From: Blasia pusilla
Lineage: Eukaryota; Marchantiophyta; Marchantiopsida; Blasiales
DNA length: 64,000 bases
Direction of reading: 5' to 3'
Assembly: GCA_050084515.1 (NCBI GenBank)
Contig: CM114274.1
Span: forward strand, 32,860,001 to 32,924,000
In this document: one piece after another, positions 53,807 to 64,000 of the stretch
Layout of the letters: each line of letters begins with the position of its first letter
Numbering within the stretch: position 1 is the first letter of the stretch
Translations under genes and position numbers: made by a program
The notes under the pieces: generated by a model
The model's database searches: none
Seen by the model: the letters and a program-made list of their open reading frames with translations, nothing else
What the model was told of the DNA's origin: nothing

Positions 53807-55721
53807 TCAACGGAATCGCCTCTTCTTCGGCGTTGAAATTTCAGACACTCAAATTCACAAAAGGAAATCGCGGAATTCAAATCTCTCTCCCCAATATCCT
53901 CCGAATACGCAACCCAAACCCAACCGTCGAGCTCGTGCGCTAATCTTCAGTCCCCACCAATTCGATTCGTCAAACCACTGCTCCCAAACTGTAAACCTTA
54001 GCCGCGATTACAGAAACGCTCACATCGGAGAGTACTCCACCACTCACGGGAACTGCCTGGATGCTGTCGTCCTGCTATCTGGAACGGCGTCCTACGTTGG
54101 ACGTCCTACGGCGTCCTTCGGTTTTTCTCACGCAGTCGTCCAAGCTTCATCTGGGGCGTCGCGTGGTTGGTCAAATCCAGTAGTAGTTTGCCGTCGTGAA
54201 CTGCCGTTGCCGTCTCACCTTCCTGTGCCGGAGGAGGCACTCGCTTGCGTGAGTTGAGAACCAAATCCTTAACCATATGCTGACGCAGATTTAAAGTGAG
54301 CATTTCGACCACACGGCCTCATATCAACCGCTCGTCTCGCCTCTTCATCCTCCCATGAGGGTTAGGGCCCAATTCCATGCACGCAAGGTAGCGGCGACGA
54401 TAGACCGTCGATAGAGCGTCGCAGAGTTTTCTGGTGTGGCGCTCTAAAAGTTGTGGGCGCTGAATTCATCTGGTGTCCTCGCGATCCATTTAATTGAAAT
54501 CCGTTAGAAACTAGTTGAACCCAATGGATGTTTCCCTCGCGAACGAACCGTTGGATAAAATTTTCGGACCCTGAAAATAGGTCCCTGCGACCTCCACGCG
54601 TGCCCATGGAATCGGGGCCTTAGGCCGGGGCCACGGGGCTGCCCAATCTGCCCCCGAGGCATAAAGCCAGCATAGGGAGAAGGCCCAGAGGCGAGTTGTT
54701 TTCAAACCGAGCTCTAGCGGGAGATAACATGGCAGAGGGCATGGTATGAGTTGAGCATTGTATGCTTGTATGTAAAGATTGTATGAGCGTTAAGGAAGAG
54801 AAGGAGGACACTCGAGCAACATCCATCAATGCAGGGAATAAAGGAGGGAGGAATTTGAGAAGGGTACTACAAAGGAGGGAAACTCCATAGGAGATTGAAA
54901 GGACTATTGATTTTGTGAGGCTTGAGGTGAAAAATTCTTTGTAGGCCATGCTTAATTCATTGTATGGGAGATTGTCCTAGCTTCGGAGTTTTCCCCTTTT
55001 GAATTCCCTTACTAAGTTCCTTTGTCAATTCTTCTCTTGATAATATTTTGATCAAGGCATTGAATATTATAGCAAGTCGGTTTTGACCATTGGACATAAA
55101 TATGCTTGAACACCCTCACCATGTACTTCAAATTCCTCCTCCGAGACCTTTTTTGTCTACTCATCTTAAATGGAGAAAAGAGGAGGCCACAACCCTTGTG
55201 GATAGGTTCAACGATTTTCTTGAAGGAGAGAGAAATATAGTGAATTTCCATTGTGCCTTCAAGATTAGAAATTCAAGTGAGAGAACATCTTCCCACATTT
55301 TCTAATATTGGTATGCTTATGGACTAGATGACTTTTGGAACATTGTAAAAAAATATCTCCCCCATAGTGTAGAAAAGGGGAAAACGAAAGGTCCAAACAA
55401 CAGATCCCTTGCTCAGTCAATATTTCTTGGTACATCTATTTCTAGATGATGTGAATGCCACTTTGCAAAGGTGGTGTATGTAGAGCTACCAAATTTATGT
55501 TTGATTTGGTGCACGCATCAAGCACATAATGATTTTTTCACCGAATGTTGGATAAAAGTGCAATTGTTGAAAATGCTCATATTGCATCACACCTATCTAA
55601 TATATGTCGTAAGTTTTTTGAACGTCTATTGAGAGATGGTGTTCAACTTGCAGACGTTTCAAACAAACACTATAAATACATCAGAAAGAGACGTTCGGGA
55701 AGTATAGTTAAGAAGGTAACA
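53807..55721. other. Intergenic region upstream of HCF164, unrecognised frames
   Basis: The left part is the HCF164 promoter and 5' UTR. Plus-strand frames at 55090-55305 (LKWRKEEATTLVDRFNDFLE) and 55545-55730 (ICRKFFERLLRDGVQLADVS) look protein-like but I do not recognise them. They abut the family X LTR and may be remains of a transposon gene. Confidence 0.4.
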
Positions 55722-56679
55722 TGCACCTACTTCCTTAAACACCAATCTTATGTGTTATGGAAGCTTATGTTCAATAGGTCACGCCCTCCTTACTCATTTG
55801 CACCCAAACACACTCACATTAGCCACGGTTTGGGTCAAACAACCTTACGTCTTCCGAATCTTGGTCTCATGCCATCCTTCAAGCTAAATTGATCTAGGCG
55901 GGGTCAGATACCGACCCAACCCCAACTTCAAGACTTGGTATAAGCAAGGCCTTCAAGACTTGGGATAGACTTCCTTCATAGTCTAGGAACCTAAAACGAT
56001 GCTTGTATGCTTGGAGTTTCCAACTGCTCAATGGACTCAAACAAGTCTCTAATCGAGACTCCATATTTGAGTCACGGGTCAAGGTCCAAGGTTGGTGCCC
56101 ATAACTAGCCCATATGGACTTGGCTTGGTGTCCAAACACCGAAGCCAATCTCTCAATCCATCATGTGCCCTTGGTTCACCTTCCAAGGTTCCCAAGACAA
56201 GGTTCAATTCCAAATACCCTTGGAGATCCTCCTGCTTATATATGGTTCTACAGATCCCCACCCCCTCCCTACATTTAGAAAAGTCCTCTTGGGCCCTTCC
56301 TTGTGGCCCTCAACCCAATTATCATTTTGATAACTTGGGATGGTTTCTAGATCTTTACTTATGCGTTTATCTAGATCTTAAATGCATTGAAATCATCTTC
56401 TCACAAGCTTTCCAACGCCATCTTATTTATCCCAATTACAAACTCATCTTGGATCTAGTTGTTATAACCTCAAGTATCGGGAACCCCAAAACGCTTAGTC
56501 AAGTTCCAAGTTAGGTTGCAATCCCTTGGGTGCCCAACTCTTATGGGACTTCAACTATTCTCAAGTCCCGCTTGACATTTGGTCTTATAGTACTAGGTCA
56601 TAACCTTGATCATTTGAGACGCCCGACAAGGCTTGTGTCTCACTTGTGCAACTCATGTCTCATTTGTGAGACTCCAACA
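55722..56679 (-). mobile_element. Solo-LTR-like repeat (family X), minus orientation
   Basis: On the minus strand it begins TGTTGGAGTCTCACAAATG (56679) and ends near GTAGGTGCA (55722). It has a TATA-like CCATATATAAGCAGG after a purine-rich GGGAGGGGGTGGGG block. It aligns with indels to 18313-19126 over its whole length. Internal coding sequence of its own family is not evident on either side. Open frames on either strand across it are not genes. Confidence 0.72.
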
Positions 56680-56957
56680 AGCTTCCATCCTAGTGTGGGC
56701 CTACTAGAGTTCTGCATTCCGCCTTGGCGCGCGTTTGGTTATAAAGGTCATAATAGAAGGTTATATGATCAAGGGATATTAACCTCATCATGAAACATAT
56801 TATTTGTAACATCAAACTGCAATTGAAGCTAAATTTACATCATTAAAGTATATGTGATATAACTGCAATAAGAATGTGGGTCTAGCAACATCTTGGTTTG
56901 GCTTTGTTGTATAATGAAAAAAATAAACTAGAAGGTGTTCCATTTTAGTTAGTAGTT
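56680..56957. other. Short spacer, no recognised gene
   Basis: AT-rich sequence between the family X LTR and the presumed start of gypsy copy B. Nothing recognised. Confidence 0.4.
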
Positions 56958-57340
56958 TGTCACATCTGAGTGGCCGATAGGCCGAGATCTATCGTGGATA
57001 GGGCGTAGGAGCCAACGGACTATCTTGAGTGTAACTTTGTCCCACGATGTCGGATGAGGTTGAGGATAGATCCATTGTGTCAGGAACGTCGTTTCTGACA
57101 ACTTTCATGTTCAGGTCTTTCACAGCCGGGTGACTTGTTGACCATGTCACCCACCCCTGGTAACCTGTGCGCGCAGGTTACCAAGGGAAGGGGTATTTTT
57201 AGGTGAAGAGCCTTTTGGCTCTTCCTAACCCTATATAAGAGAGGAAGATGGCTTTCCTAAGCCATCTTTCTCATGATGGGCCGTTGGAGCACCTCCCTTG
57301 TATGTGTGTGAGCTAGGACTAGGGTGCTAGCGTCCGGATT
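56958..57340 (+). promoter_or_regulatory. Putative 5' LTR promoter of copy B
   Basis: TGTCACA start, a GTAACCTGTGCGCGCAGGTTAC palindrome just before 57183, and a TATA box at 57232-57238. A small inverted repeat (GATGGCTTTCCTAAGCCATC) lies right after. The LTR right end is not defined. Confidence 0.45.
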
Positions 57341-58559
57341 CCTTGATAGCAGAGGGTGGACGAGGCTCGATATGCCGATGTAGATTGAGTAGTGGAGTTT
57401 TAGGCTGGGTGTGCCATTTTTACTACTCTTTATTTTTACATGAGAAAGATGTCAGGGGGCTGGTGGGAATTCGTTGTTTGCAGGTAGGCAAGCGAGTTGC
57501 CTCGGTTGGGGAGCCCCTCGAGACGTGTGTGTGACGTTTTGTGTCATTTTTCTGTTTGGAAGGCCGTGGGCGGAAGCGCTGTCCGTTTTTCTCACATTTT
57601 CCTGGTGCGGATTGATGGGGGACAGCAGCCGAGTGTAGCGTGTGGTGGGGCGTCGGGTGTACGCAAGTGAGGGTGTCGAGAGAGAAGGAAAGGGCAGGTT
57701 TGGGTCTTGCAACCACCGGGGGGCTATCAAGTAAAGACGGCTAGGTTAGGTCGCGAAGTTTTGGGTTAAACGGCGGCGTGGCGTGGCGGCGAGGGCGTGG
57801 CGTGATGGGTGACGGGCGTGTGGCCAGGGCACGGACGGCGACGGGTGGTCGACGGAGAAGCGCGGGCGCCGCCTCCCCTCGACGTGTTGGTCGAGGGGAG
57901 TGTTATGTGGCGGAGATTGTCATATGATGTGGAGGAGTGCATATTGACGGTGCAGCAGGTTGGAGGGCGTGATCAGGTTACCCATTCGAGTCCCTTTTCC
58001 CGCACTTGTCGTGTGTGATTGAGAGTGTTGGGTATCGGGTAGTAGTTGGTGCTAGATGGGTGCAATGATGGTGACGAGTGTAGATTCTTTTCATGTGTAG
58101 CATGTTGGTGGATATACGGCGGTTGCCGAGTAGGGATCGCGTGTATGACCCGAGAGAGTGTCGCTAGGTTAGGTGAGTCAGTTGGGAGGCTCATGGTGAG
58201 CCCGAGTGTTGAGCGTCCGTGAGGCCGGGTATGTCATCTCGGGATGGACGTTAGCATAGGTGAGCTAGTGAGGCGTGTGGGAGACTCTCGGTGAGTCTGA
58301 GTGCTTGAGCGGGTGAGACAAGGTTTGTCATCACAGCGTTCTTCCAGGGTTCGGAAGAACGGGGTAGTGCGAGCAGTGGTAGTGGTGTGACACGGAGTGG
58401 AGTGAGATACCGAGGGGTTACGTCAGAGCTCCTCGACATCCATCCGTGATGGATCGTCATCATCGACGGGTCCGGTGAGCGAGATCACCGGCAGAGCGAG
58501 TAGTACTTGGCAGGAGATGGGCGACATGGGCCATCGGGGCATGCGTCGTTTCGGGTGCG

Positions 58560-59836
58560 ATGGGCACCATCGACTTAGATGATTTCATCCAGGAGTTCGA
58601 CACATGGTGCGACTTCCGGAGATACGGACCCGACACGGTTCAACCCTTTCATGGCATGGAAGGGTTGTTCCAAAGACTTGGAGGGTCCTCAATGGATGAC
58701 TACATGGAGTTTTGATCACTATATTCAGTAGAGATCGATGCCTGGAGGATGTACTAGGCTCCGGGGTATGTGTCCACTAGTGGTCGCGAGGCATATGATG
58801 GGATTGTGAGAGGAGAGAGATCCACACCATCAGCCCGGAGACTAGATGGAGAGGAGGGCGGTGAGACGGCGATGTGGCAAAGACCTCTGGTGGTAGAGGG
58901 CCACCGGCTTCAGCCCCCCAAAGTGGAGTTCTTCCGCAGTTGGGGAAGAGCTACCCAGCGTCTGCACCGACAAGCTGAAGAGTCTACATGATTTTCAGCG
59001 GCGATCGGGTGAGAGTCGAAGAGGCATTCACACGCATGAGGAGGCTGATCATTGCTACGTTTGGAGGATCGAGGCGCGATCAGTCCGATTGGTCTGGGTT
59101 ACGGACCGAGAACTACGGAGGAGAGTCCGAGATGCGGTCTTTGATTCACATAGCGAAGCCCACATTGAAGGTGGTCTTTGAGTTGTCTGAGCGTATTGAG
59201 CTCAACATGAGTGAGGAGCAGGTAGTGACCGCTGGATTTTCTCGAGAGTCGACGGGTCCACGAGCGGCGGTGACCCCACAGGTGCCACAACGAGCACCAG
59301 TACCACGGGAGCGGGCCAGTATGCCTAGAGAGCAGGGCGGGTACCGTGAGCCTATGAGGAAACGACCCGCACCTACATATGTTGCCCAGCAGGGACCGAT
59401 GTGGTCTTGTTGGACGTGTGGAGGGGCCCATAGGCAGAGAGACTACCCACAGCATGGGAGAGGACCACCTGCGCCTCCGATTGCGCAGGAGCCACAGAGG
59501 ATGGCCCCACCACAACACCAGTGTGATCATTGCCACAGATATGGTCACACTAGGGATAGATGTTTTGACCTTCGCCGAGGGGCACGTCCAGAGGTAGGCC
59601 GAGGGCCTAGGGGCGATCGTCCTAGAGGAGGTCGGGGAGTTCTTCTTGGACGTGGTGGTAGAGGACCACCACCAGCCAGAGGAGATGGAGGAGGAGCACC
59701 AGAGCCAGCGCTTCTCTCACGCATTGATCAGTTGGAGCAGAGGATTGCTGCCATGACGATGATGCAACTTAGGGAAGGCACGGAGCTGCGAGCAGCTAGT
59801 GTGACTCCAGTCTCTACCTCTTACCCTGACGGGTGA
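58560..59836 (+). pseudogene. Gag of copy B
   Basis: Starts at ATG 58560 (MGTIDLDDFIQEFDTWCDF), then GLFQRLGGSSMDDYMEF and a TGA at about 58713. The match to copy A continues (IDAWRMY, APGYVS). After frameshifts an open stretch 58988-59836 carries EEQVVTAGFSRES, two CCHC-like zinc knuckles (CWTCGGAHRQRDY, whose last Cys is Tyr, and CDHCHRYGHTRDRC, complete), an RG-rich nucleic-acid-binding stretch and a coiled segment (RIDQLEQRIAAM). The first knuckle has lost its final cysteine. Confidence 0.85.
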
Positions 59837-59889
59837 GGATCTCTCCAATATGGGATTCATGTGAAGTGCAGCCCAGGTTGAGGCAGCTG

Positions 59890-60900
59890 CAGTGGTGACT
59901 CGGGGTGTTGCGAGAGGCACCAAGCCATCGAGAGGTGGAGTTGAGATTGACCCACCAGAGGGGACCGATGGGCGGCAGGCCAGGGTTCCACAGTCGTTCA
60001 CATTGTCAGAGGCACTACACACACCATCAATGGTGCCTCGACGACCAGCGGTGCCTACAGTTCAGGCACCTACGTCAACGTCACGAGGAGTTGGAGTGAC
60101 AACTCCTATGCCGGCTCGAGTGGAGTCAGTGTCGACTATATTGTTGGAGGTGGCCACTAGAGTGAGTCAGACTCCGCTATTTTCCGCCTTAGAGTTGGCA
60201 ACGTTGGGATTTGGACCAGTTGAGGTGTTCTGGTTGGCCGCCACGTTGTGTGAGCATGGAGAGATGACTGCTTCTTGTTCAGAGGTAGTTGAGGAGGTGG
60301 TGGACTTGCCCTCAGAGCCGGTGCTTGGGACGTTCCCCATAGAGTCATGGCATGCGGCGGCGGCAAAGTTGGTAGATATGCCAGCTCGACTGGCCATAGA
60401 GCGGCGATGGTGACACTGAGTAGTGTTCTTTGGATAACCGAAAGCTGGAGTATTTTGCTTGGTTAGTCCGCGGGGATAGTATACCACCCCGGCGCATCCT
60501 ACTTGATTCGGGAGCGCAACCCTTGATGTTAGGGAAGCGGCGTGTTTAGCGTTGGGATTCTGAAGGCCGACATTGAGCCTTGTCCCTTCAGATCTGAGAC
60601 CTCAATTGGGGCGTATCACCCACTCAATATATGACTCGACAGAGATTGTTGTCGAGTCGGCCCAGCAGCATGCGACGGATAGTGCTATGGTGCGCACGCG
60701 TGCAATTACGACACCAATTGAGTAAATGCGATGTGTTGGTGGGGGAGTACTGAGTGTTATATTCCTAGGATTCATCCTTGACTCGGGAGGAGACCGTTGC
60801 TTATCGGCCGGGATGGCGGTCGGTGACGGTCGGATGAGTCGATTACCCGTGCGATTTGCGGGACGAGGTGGTCGATCACGAGGCGAGTCTGTGACCACGC
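59890..60900 (+). pseudogene. Linker and aspartic protease of copy B
   Basis: 59892-60413 is open and matches the Ala/Thr-rich linker of copy A (VPQSFTLSEALHTPSMVP, then TRVSQTPLFSALELATLG). After frame changes the protease active site RRILLDSGAQPLMLGK is still readable at about 60494-60541, followed by stops. A remnant PMGF-like flap/end region and GDGRMSRLPVRF (about 60826) correspond to GDGRMSQVPVRF of copy A. Confidence 0.8.
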
Positions 60901-61209
60901 GTTGGCGGCTTTCACGGTAGTGTTAGTTGGCAGGAGAGTTGTTGGAGGGGAACACATGCGGAGGATGTCCCGATGAGCGGATAGTCCCACGGAGAGAGAC
61001 AGGCCATGGCGGGTGTCTCTTCCCATGTTAGCGATGCCTCTTCACCATTATGGGGTGCGACTGAGAAGAGAGGAGTGCCGCGACCTCGTGAGGCGGCGTG
61101 GAGTCATGTTTTTATCCCGAGCAGCGAGAGTCACGTGGCGTCGGGCTATTGGAGTGGAGACGATGACCCCACTAGATACCACACTGTTGTGTGGCGTGCC
61201 TGAAGGAGG

Positions 61210-62170
61210 GTGTTAGGGTGTTAGATCTCTTCGGAGGGATTAGCACGGATTGGCGCCATATTGCGGCGGGCATACGGGTGCATCAGTACCTTTATGTGGA
61301 GAGAGATGAGACGCGCGGCGAGTATCATTAAATCACGTGGCAAGATTGGTTCGAGGTATCCTGAGTTGTTGTCGGTATCTGCGATGCGGGGATACCGGAT
61401 ACGCTACCCGCCGACATATCTTTGGTGGGGGCGTAGGATCTGGATAGAGTTGGCACCATTCATTTGGTGATTGCTGGATGGCCATGTCATGGTCATTCAT
61501 CAGCTCGCCGAGGATTTGGATTGCAGGATCCGAGGTCAAGGATGTTTTGGGAGATGCTGCGAGTAGTACGACACTTGCAGCAGACTCAGATATGTTCTCT
61601 AGCGTACATTTTGGAGAACGTGCCGTTGTTGGGAGATACTCGTGCACGTGTGATGACGAGTGTACATCAGGTGAGGTCTTGGTTTGGACTGGCTGTGTTG
61701 TTAGATGGGTCACGTGCCCATCGTCCATGACTGTGGTGGACGAACCTGATACCATCAGAGGTACTGAGTCGAGCCTACAGTGGAGTCCAGAGAGCACCAC
61801 ATCTCACGGTGGATGCTATTTTGGACTCAAGGCGTCGATCTCAGGTGGTGACACGCGATTATAGACCACCGTTGGCCACGGCCAATAGGGTGGGGGAGTT
61901 GAGGGCAGCCTTACCTACGTTGGTGAGCTTCCCAGCATCCCATGCCTTTCGTCAGGGAGGGCCAAGCATGATTTGGGATGAGGTGACCGGAGTATTGGAG
62001 CCCTCGCGAGATGGCGAGCGCACCATGGGGTTCACTACCGGTACTACTGGCGGTGCGGGATGGCGAGACATCACGGAGGCAGTGTTGGGGCGGCAATGGA
62101 CCTCAATTGTCTCACATGGATAGTCGGCCTAGGTATGGTGGCAGACGGATCGAGTGTCATCCATGCCGTC
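61210..62170 (+). pseudogene. DNMT3-like C5 cytosine methyltransferase inside copy B
   Basis: Same motifs as copy A: I (VLDLFGGIST at about 61219), YLYVERDE (about 61290), IV (HLVIAGWPCHGHSS, about 61462-61503, catalytic Cys kept, next residue His instead of Gln), VI (LAYILENVPLLGDT, intact ENV), VIII (SRAHRP then WTNLIP), and IX/X (GERTMGFTTGTTGG ... EAVLGRQW). Frameshifts follow motif I and stops lie within motif VIII, so no complete domain remains. Copies A and B are broken at different places, which indicates that their common ancestor carried a complete methyltransferase. Confidence 0.9.
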
Positions 62171-62299
62171 ACATCCACGAGTTGGACCATTGCCTACAAG
62201 GTGCACATGCATTGGTGGGGCGAGACGAGGAGAGATAGGCACCCATGGACTTCCCTGGGGACGTCGTTCAGCGAGAGAGTGCGAAGGCAGCTAGAGTAG

Positions 62300-63090
62300 C
62301 ACATGTTCATTTTTTTGGATGTGGAGCATGGTGTAGGAGGTCGAGTGGAGTGGTTTGCAGAGGTGGCTAGGGTTGCTACATAGCAACCAAAGCCGGAGGT
62401 TGCATCCTCTCCAAGTGAGGTCACGATGGAGACTTGGGAGCTGTGATAGGTCTCAAGTTGATAGGAGGAGAGCGAGCGGCAAGTTCATAGGTTTTACGAG
62501 AGGGCATGTCGGTTGTTTTGCCTTCAGTATGAGAGACTTGAGTACGTTGAAGGGTCCCGGGATACGGATTGAGTTGGCTAGTGATACGCCGATCTTTCGT
62601 CGACCCTCTGGTATTCTCGATATGGAACAGACGAGCCTTGATTGAGCAGGAGTCGGGAGTTGTTGGAGGAGGACTTATGGAGTTATCAAAACAAGCGTAA
62701 GCTTTGCTCAAGTCTCTCAAATCTGAAGGCAAAACAAGCGTAAGCATCGCTTGCTCCTAGTCTCTGTAAAATGGGTGAGGACGTCAACCTGTCCTGTTAC
62801 ATCCAGGCAAGTGCAGATTCTTTCAGGAGCAGATAGAGTACTTGGGACACACCATATACCCGAGTGGGTTAGGCGTTCATGAGACAAGGTAGAGGCTATT
62901 GCGTAGATTCCACGCCCTCTGAGATGTGAGTCGAGTCGAGCATTTCTTGGTGGCGAACTTCTATCGACGGTATGTCAAGGGTTTTAGTGCGATCGCAAAG
63001 TCTTTGACCTTGTTGACGAGACTTGATCAGTGTGGTTGTGGGGAGATGATCGGGAGCGAGCATTTCAGAGCTCAGGACAAAGTTGCGTCC
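62300..63090 (+). pseudogene. Reverse transcriptase of copy B, catalytic palm deleted
   Basis: The RT N-terminal part is readable (GPGIRIELASDTPIFRRPS, 62548-62610). Between about 62660 and 62790 the family sequence is replaced by unrelated bases with a repeated CAAAACAAGCGTAAGC block; the segment from the palm through the YIDD box is missing. The match resumes at PGKCRFF-like sequence (about 62800), LGHTIYPSGLG and ANFYRRYVKGF. No RT activity possible. Confidence 0.8.
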
Positions 63091-63475
63091 TCACCCATTT
63101 TAAAGAGACCGGTTAGGGGTCGCCCATTCCAGTTACATACAGATTGGAGCATGTTGGGTCTAGGAGCAGTGCTTACTCAGAGGGATGACAAGGAGAGGGA
63201 GTTCGTTGTGGCTTACGCAAGCCGATCGAACAACATTGCAGAGGCGAAGTACAGCTCCTACGAGGGAGAGTGCTTGGCTATAGTGTGGGCCGTGGCACAT
63301 TTTAGGTGCTATTTATTTGGCAACCCTTTCACACTTATCACTGATCATCAGCCGTTGAGGTGGTTGATGGAGTCCGACAAGCTTACGGGAAAGCTTGCCA
63401 GGCGGGCTCTATTACTACAAGAGTATGAGTTTGTGGTTCATAGGCCAGGTCGGCTGCGGATGCGGATGGGTTGAG
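63091..63475 (+). pseudogene. RNase H of copy B
   Basis: Open frame SSPILKRPVRGRPFQLHTDW, GLGAVLTQRDD, SSYEGECLAIVWAVAHFRCY and TDHQPLRWLMESDKLTGK: the same domain as at 1-309 and with its acidic residues present. It ends after LLQEYEFVVHRPG with a frameshift and TGA at 63473. Confidence 0.88.
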
Positions 63476-64000
63476 TCATAAACCCATGTCCGAGTCAGAG
63501 AGACGACACAGGAGCTCGATGGCACGGAGAGAGTGATGAGGAGATGGTGCCCGGTTGGCATGCATCTGCCTATCTTTGTTGGTTGACTTTGGCAGGTCAG
63601 CCACAGGTGATGACTCCAGTGGTGGGATTGGATGATGAGTCTTTGGATCCGGAGGTTAGTGAGGAGGCGATAGGTGGTCGTGATATCCATGACGACGTGG
63701 AGGGTTGTGGAGTTCTGCGCCTTTGGCGTCATTGCGAGTCTGATGAGTGCTAGGGAGCGGGATCGGATCCTCTGAGAGAGCCAAGAGTTTGGTGGGAGGG
63801 GACTCACATTTTGCGGGTATGGGGAGATGGTAGGATACGAGTGGTACCTCATCCTTCCCAGCAAGTGCGAAAAGTGCGACATGCCCATGAGGAGTTGGGG
63901 ACGATTCGGAGTAAAGCGCATTTACGCTTACTCGAGTTCGATATTGGTGGCGGCATGCATCTTTGGGTCATGCAATTTGTGGCCAGATGTATGGTATGTG
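63476..64000 (+). pseudogene. RNase H-integrase linker and integrase zinc domain of copy B (cut by window)
   Basis: DEEMVPGWHASAYLCWL (63535-63590) matches the copy A linker; RHAHEEL (about 63877) starts the HHCC domain and YWWR follows in another frame near 63940. The window ends before the integrase core. Confidence 0.8.

Larger units (their letters stand above)
56958..64000 (+). mobile_element. Ty3/gypsy copy B with DNA methyltransferase, plus strand, truncated by window
   Basis: Same gene order as copy A on the plus strand (gag, protease, methyltransferase, RT, RNase H, integrase start), diverged enough to be a separate lineage. The left limit is a proposal: TGTCACATCTGAG (56958) has the TGTCA start typical of LTRs and is followed by a TATA box CTATATAAGAG (57231-57241). 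Between about 57340 and 58559 lies a CG-rich leader without recognised genes. Copy B is visibly richer in CG dinucleotides than copy A. Stops and deletions show it is dead. The window ends inside the integrase zinc-binding domain, so a PHD finger, if present, lies outside. Confidence 0.82.

Overview
This is nuclear DNA from a green plant. Five intron-bearing host genes are intact, one of them encodes a chloroplast thioredoxin, and they sit among plant-type transposons (Ty3/gypsy, Ty1/copia, CACTA, hAT, Helitron-like ends). Telo-box and TGGGCY promoter motifs next to ribosome-biogenesis genes fit a streptophyte. Cytosine methyltransferases inside gypsy elements have been reported in charophyte algae, so a non-flowering streptophyte (charophyte, bryophyte or lycophyte) is my best guess. 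The species cannot be fixed from the sequence alone.

Layout. Positions 1-18312 are a nest of transposons. An outer gypsy copy on the plus strand (copy C) is split by a 6.9 kb CACTA DNA transposon (310-7246) and again by a second gypsy element on the minus strand (copy A, 7810-17241). The remaining 3' part of C lies inverted at 17297-18312. The CACTA element carries intron-containing pieces of two host genes, ARMC7-like and ARIADNE-like. A solo-LTR-like repeat (18313-19126) separates the nest from the genes. The gene island holds RPF1 (plus, 19845-24215), RPL13A/uL13 (minus, 25950-27463), RPL5/uL18 (plus, 28016-30231), the V-ATPase catalytic subunit A (plus, 37592-44595) and an HCF164-like thylakoid thioredoxin (minus, 51686-53806). 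Between the last two genes lies a graveyard of gypsy, copia and hAT-like pseudogenes (46815-50290). From 55722 to the end there is a second copy of the 18 kb LTR in opposite orientation, then a decayed gypsy element on the plus strand (copy B), cut by the window edge.

How the parts fit. RPF1, RPL13A and RPL5 all serve 60S ribosome production. RPL13A and RPL5 diverge from a shared ~550 bp promoter with a telo-box; RPF1 has its own telo-box. The V-ATPase subunit and HCF164 are unrelated housekeeping functions (vacuolar proton pumping; cytochrome b6f assembly).

Most notable: copies A and B show a gypsy polyprotein ordered gag - protease - C5 cytosine methyltransferase (DNMT3-like, canonical motif order) - reverse transcriptase/RNase H - integrase. 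Copy A ends in a PHD finger, so one element carries a putative DNA-methylation writer and a chromatin reader. All copies seen here are broken, at different sites.
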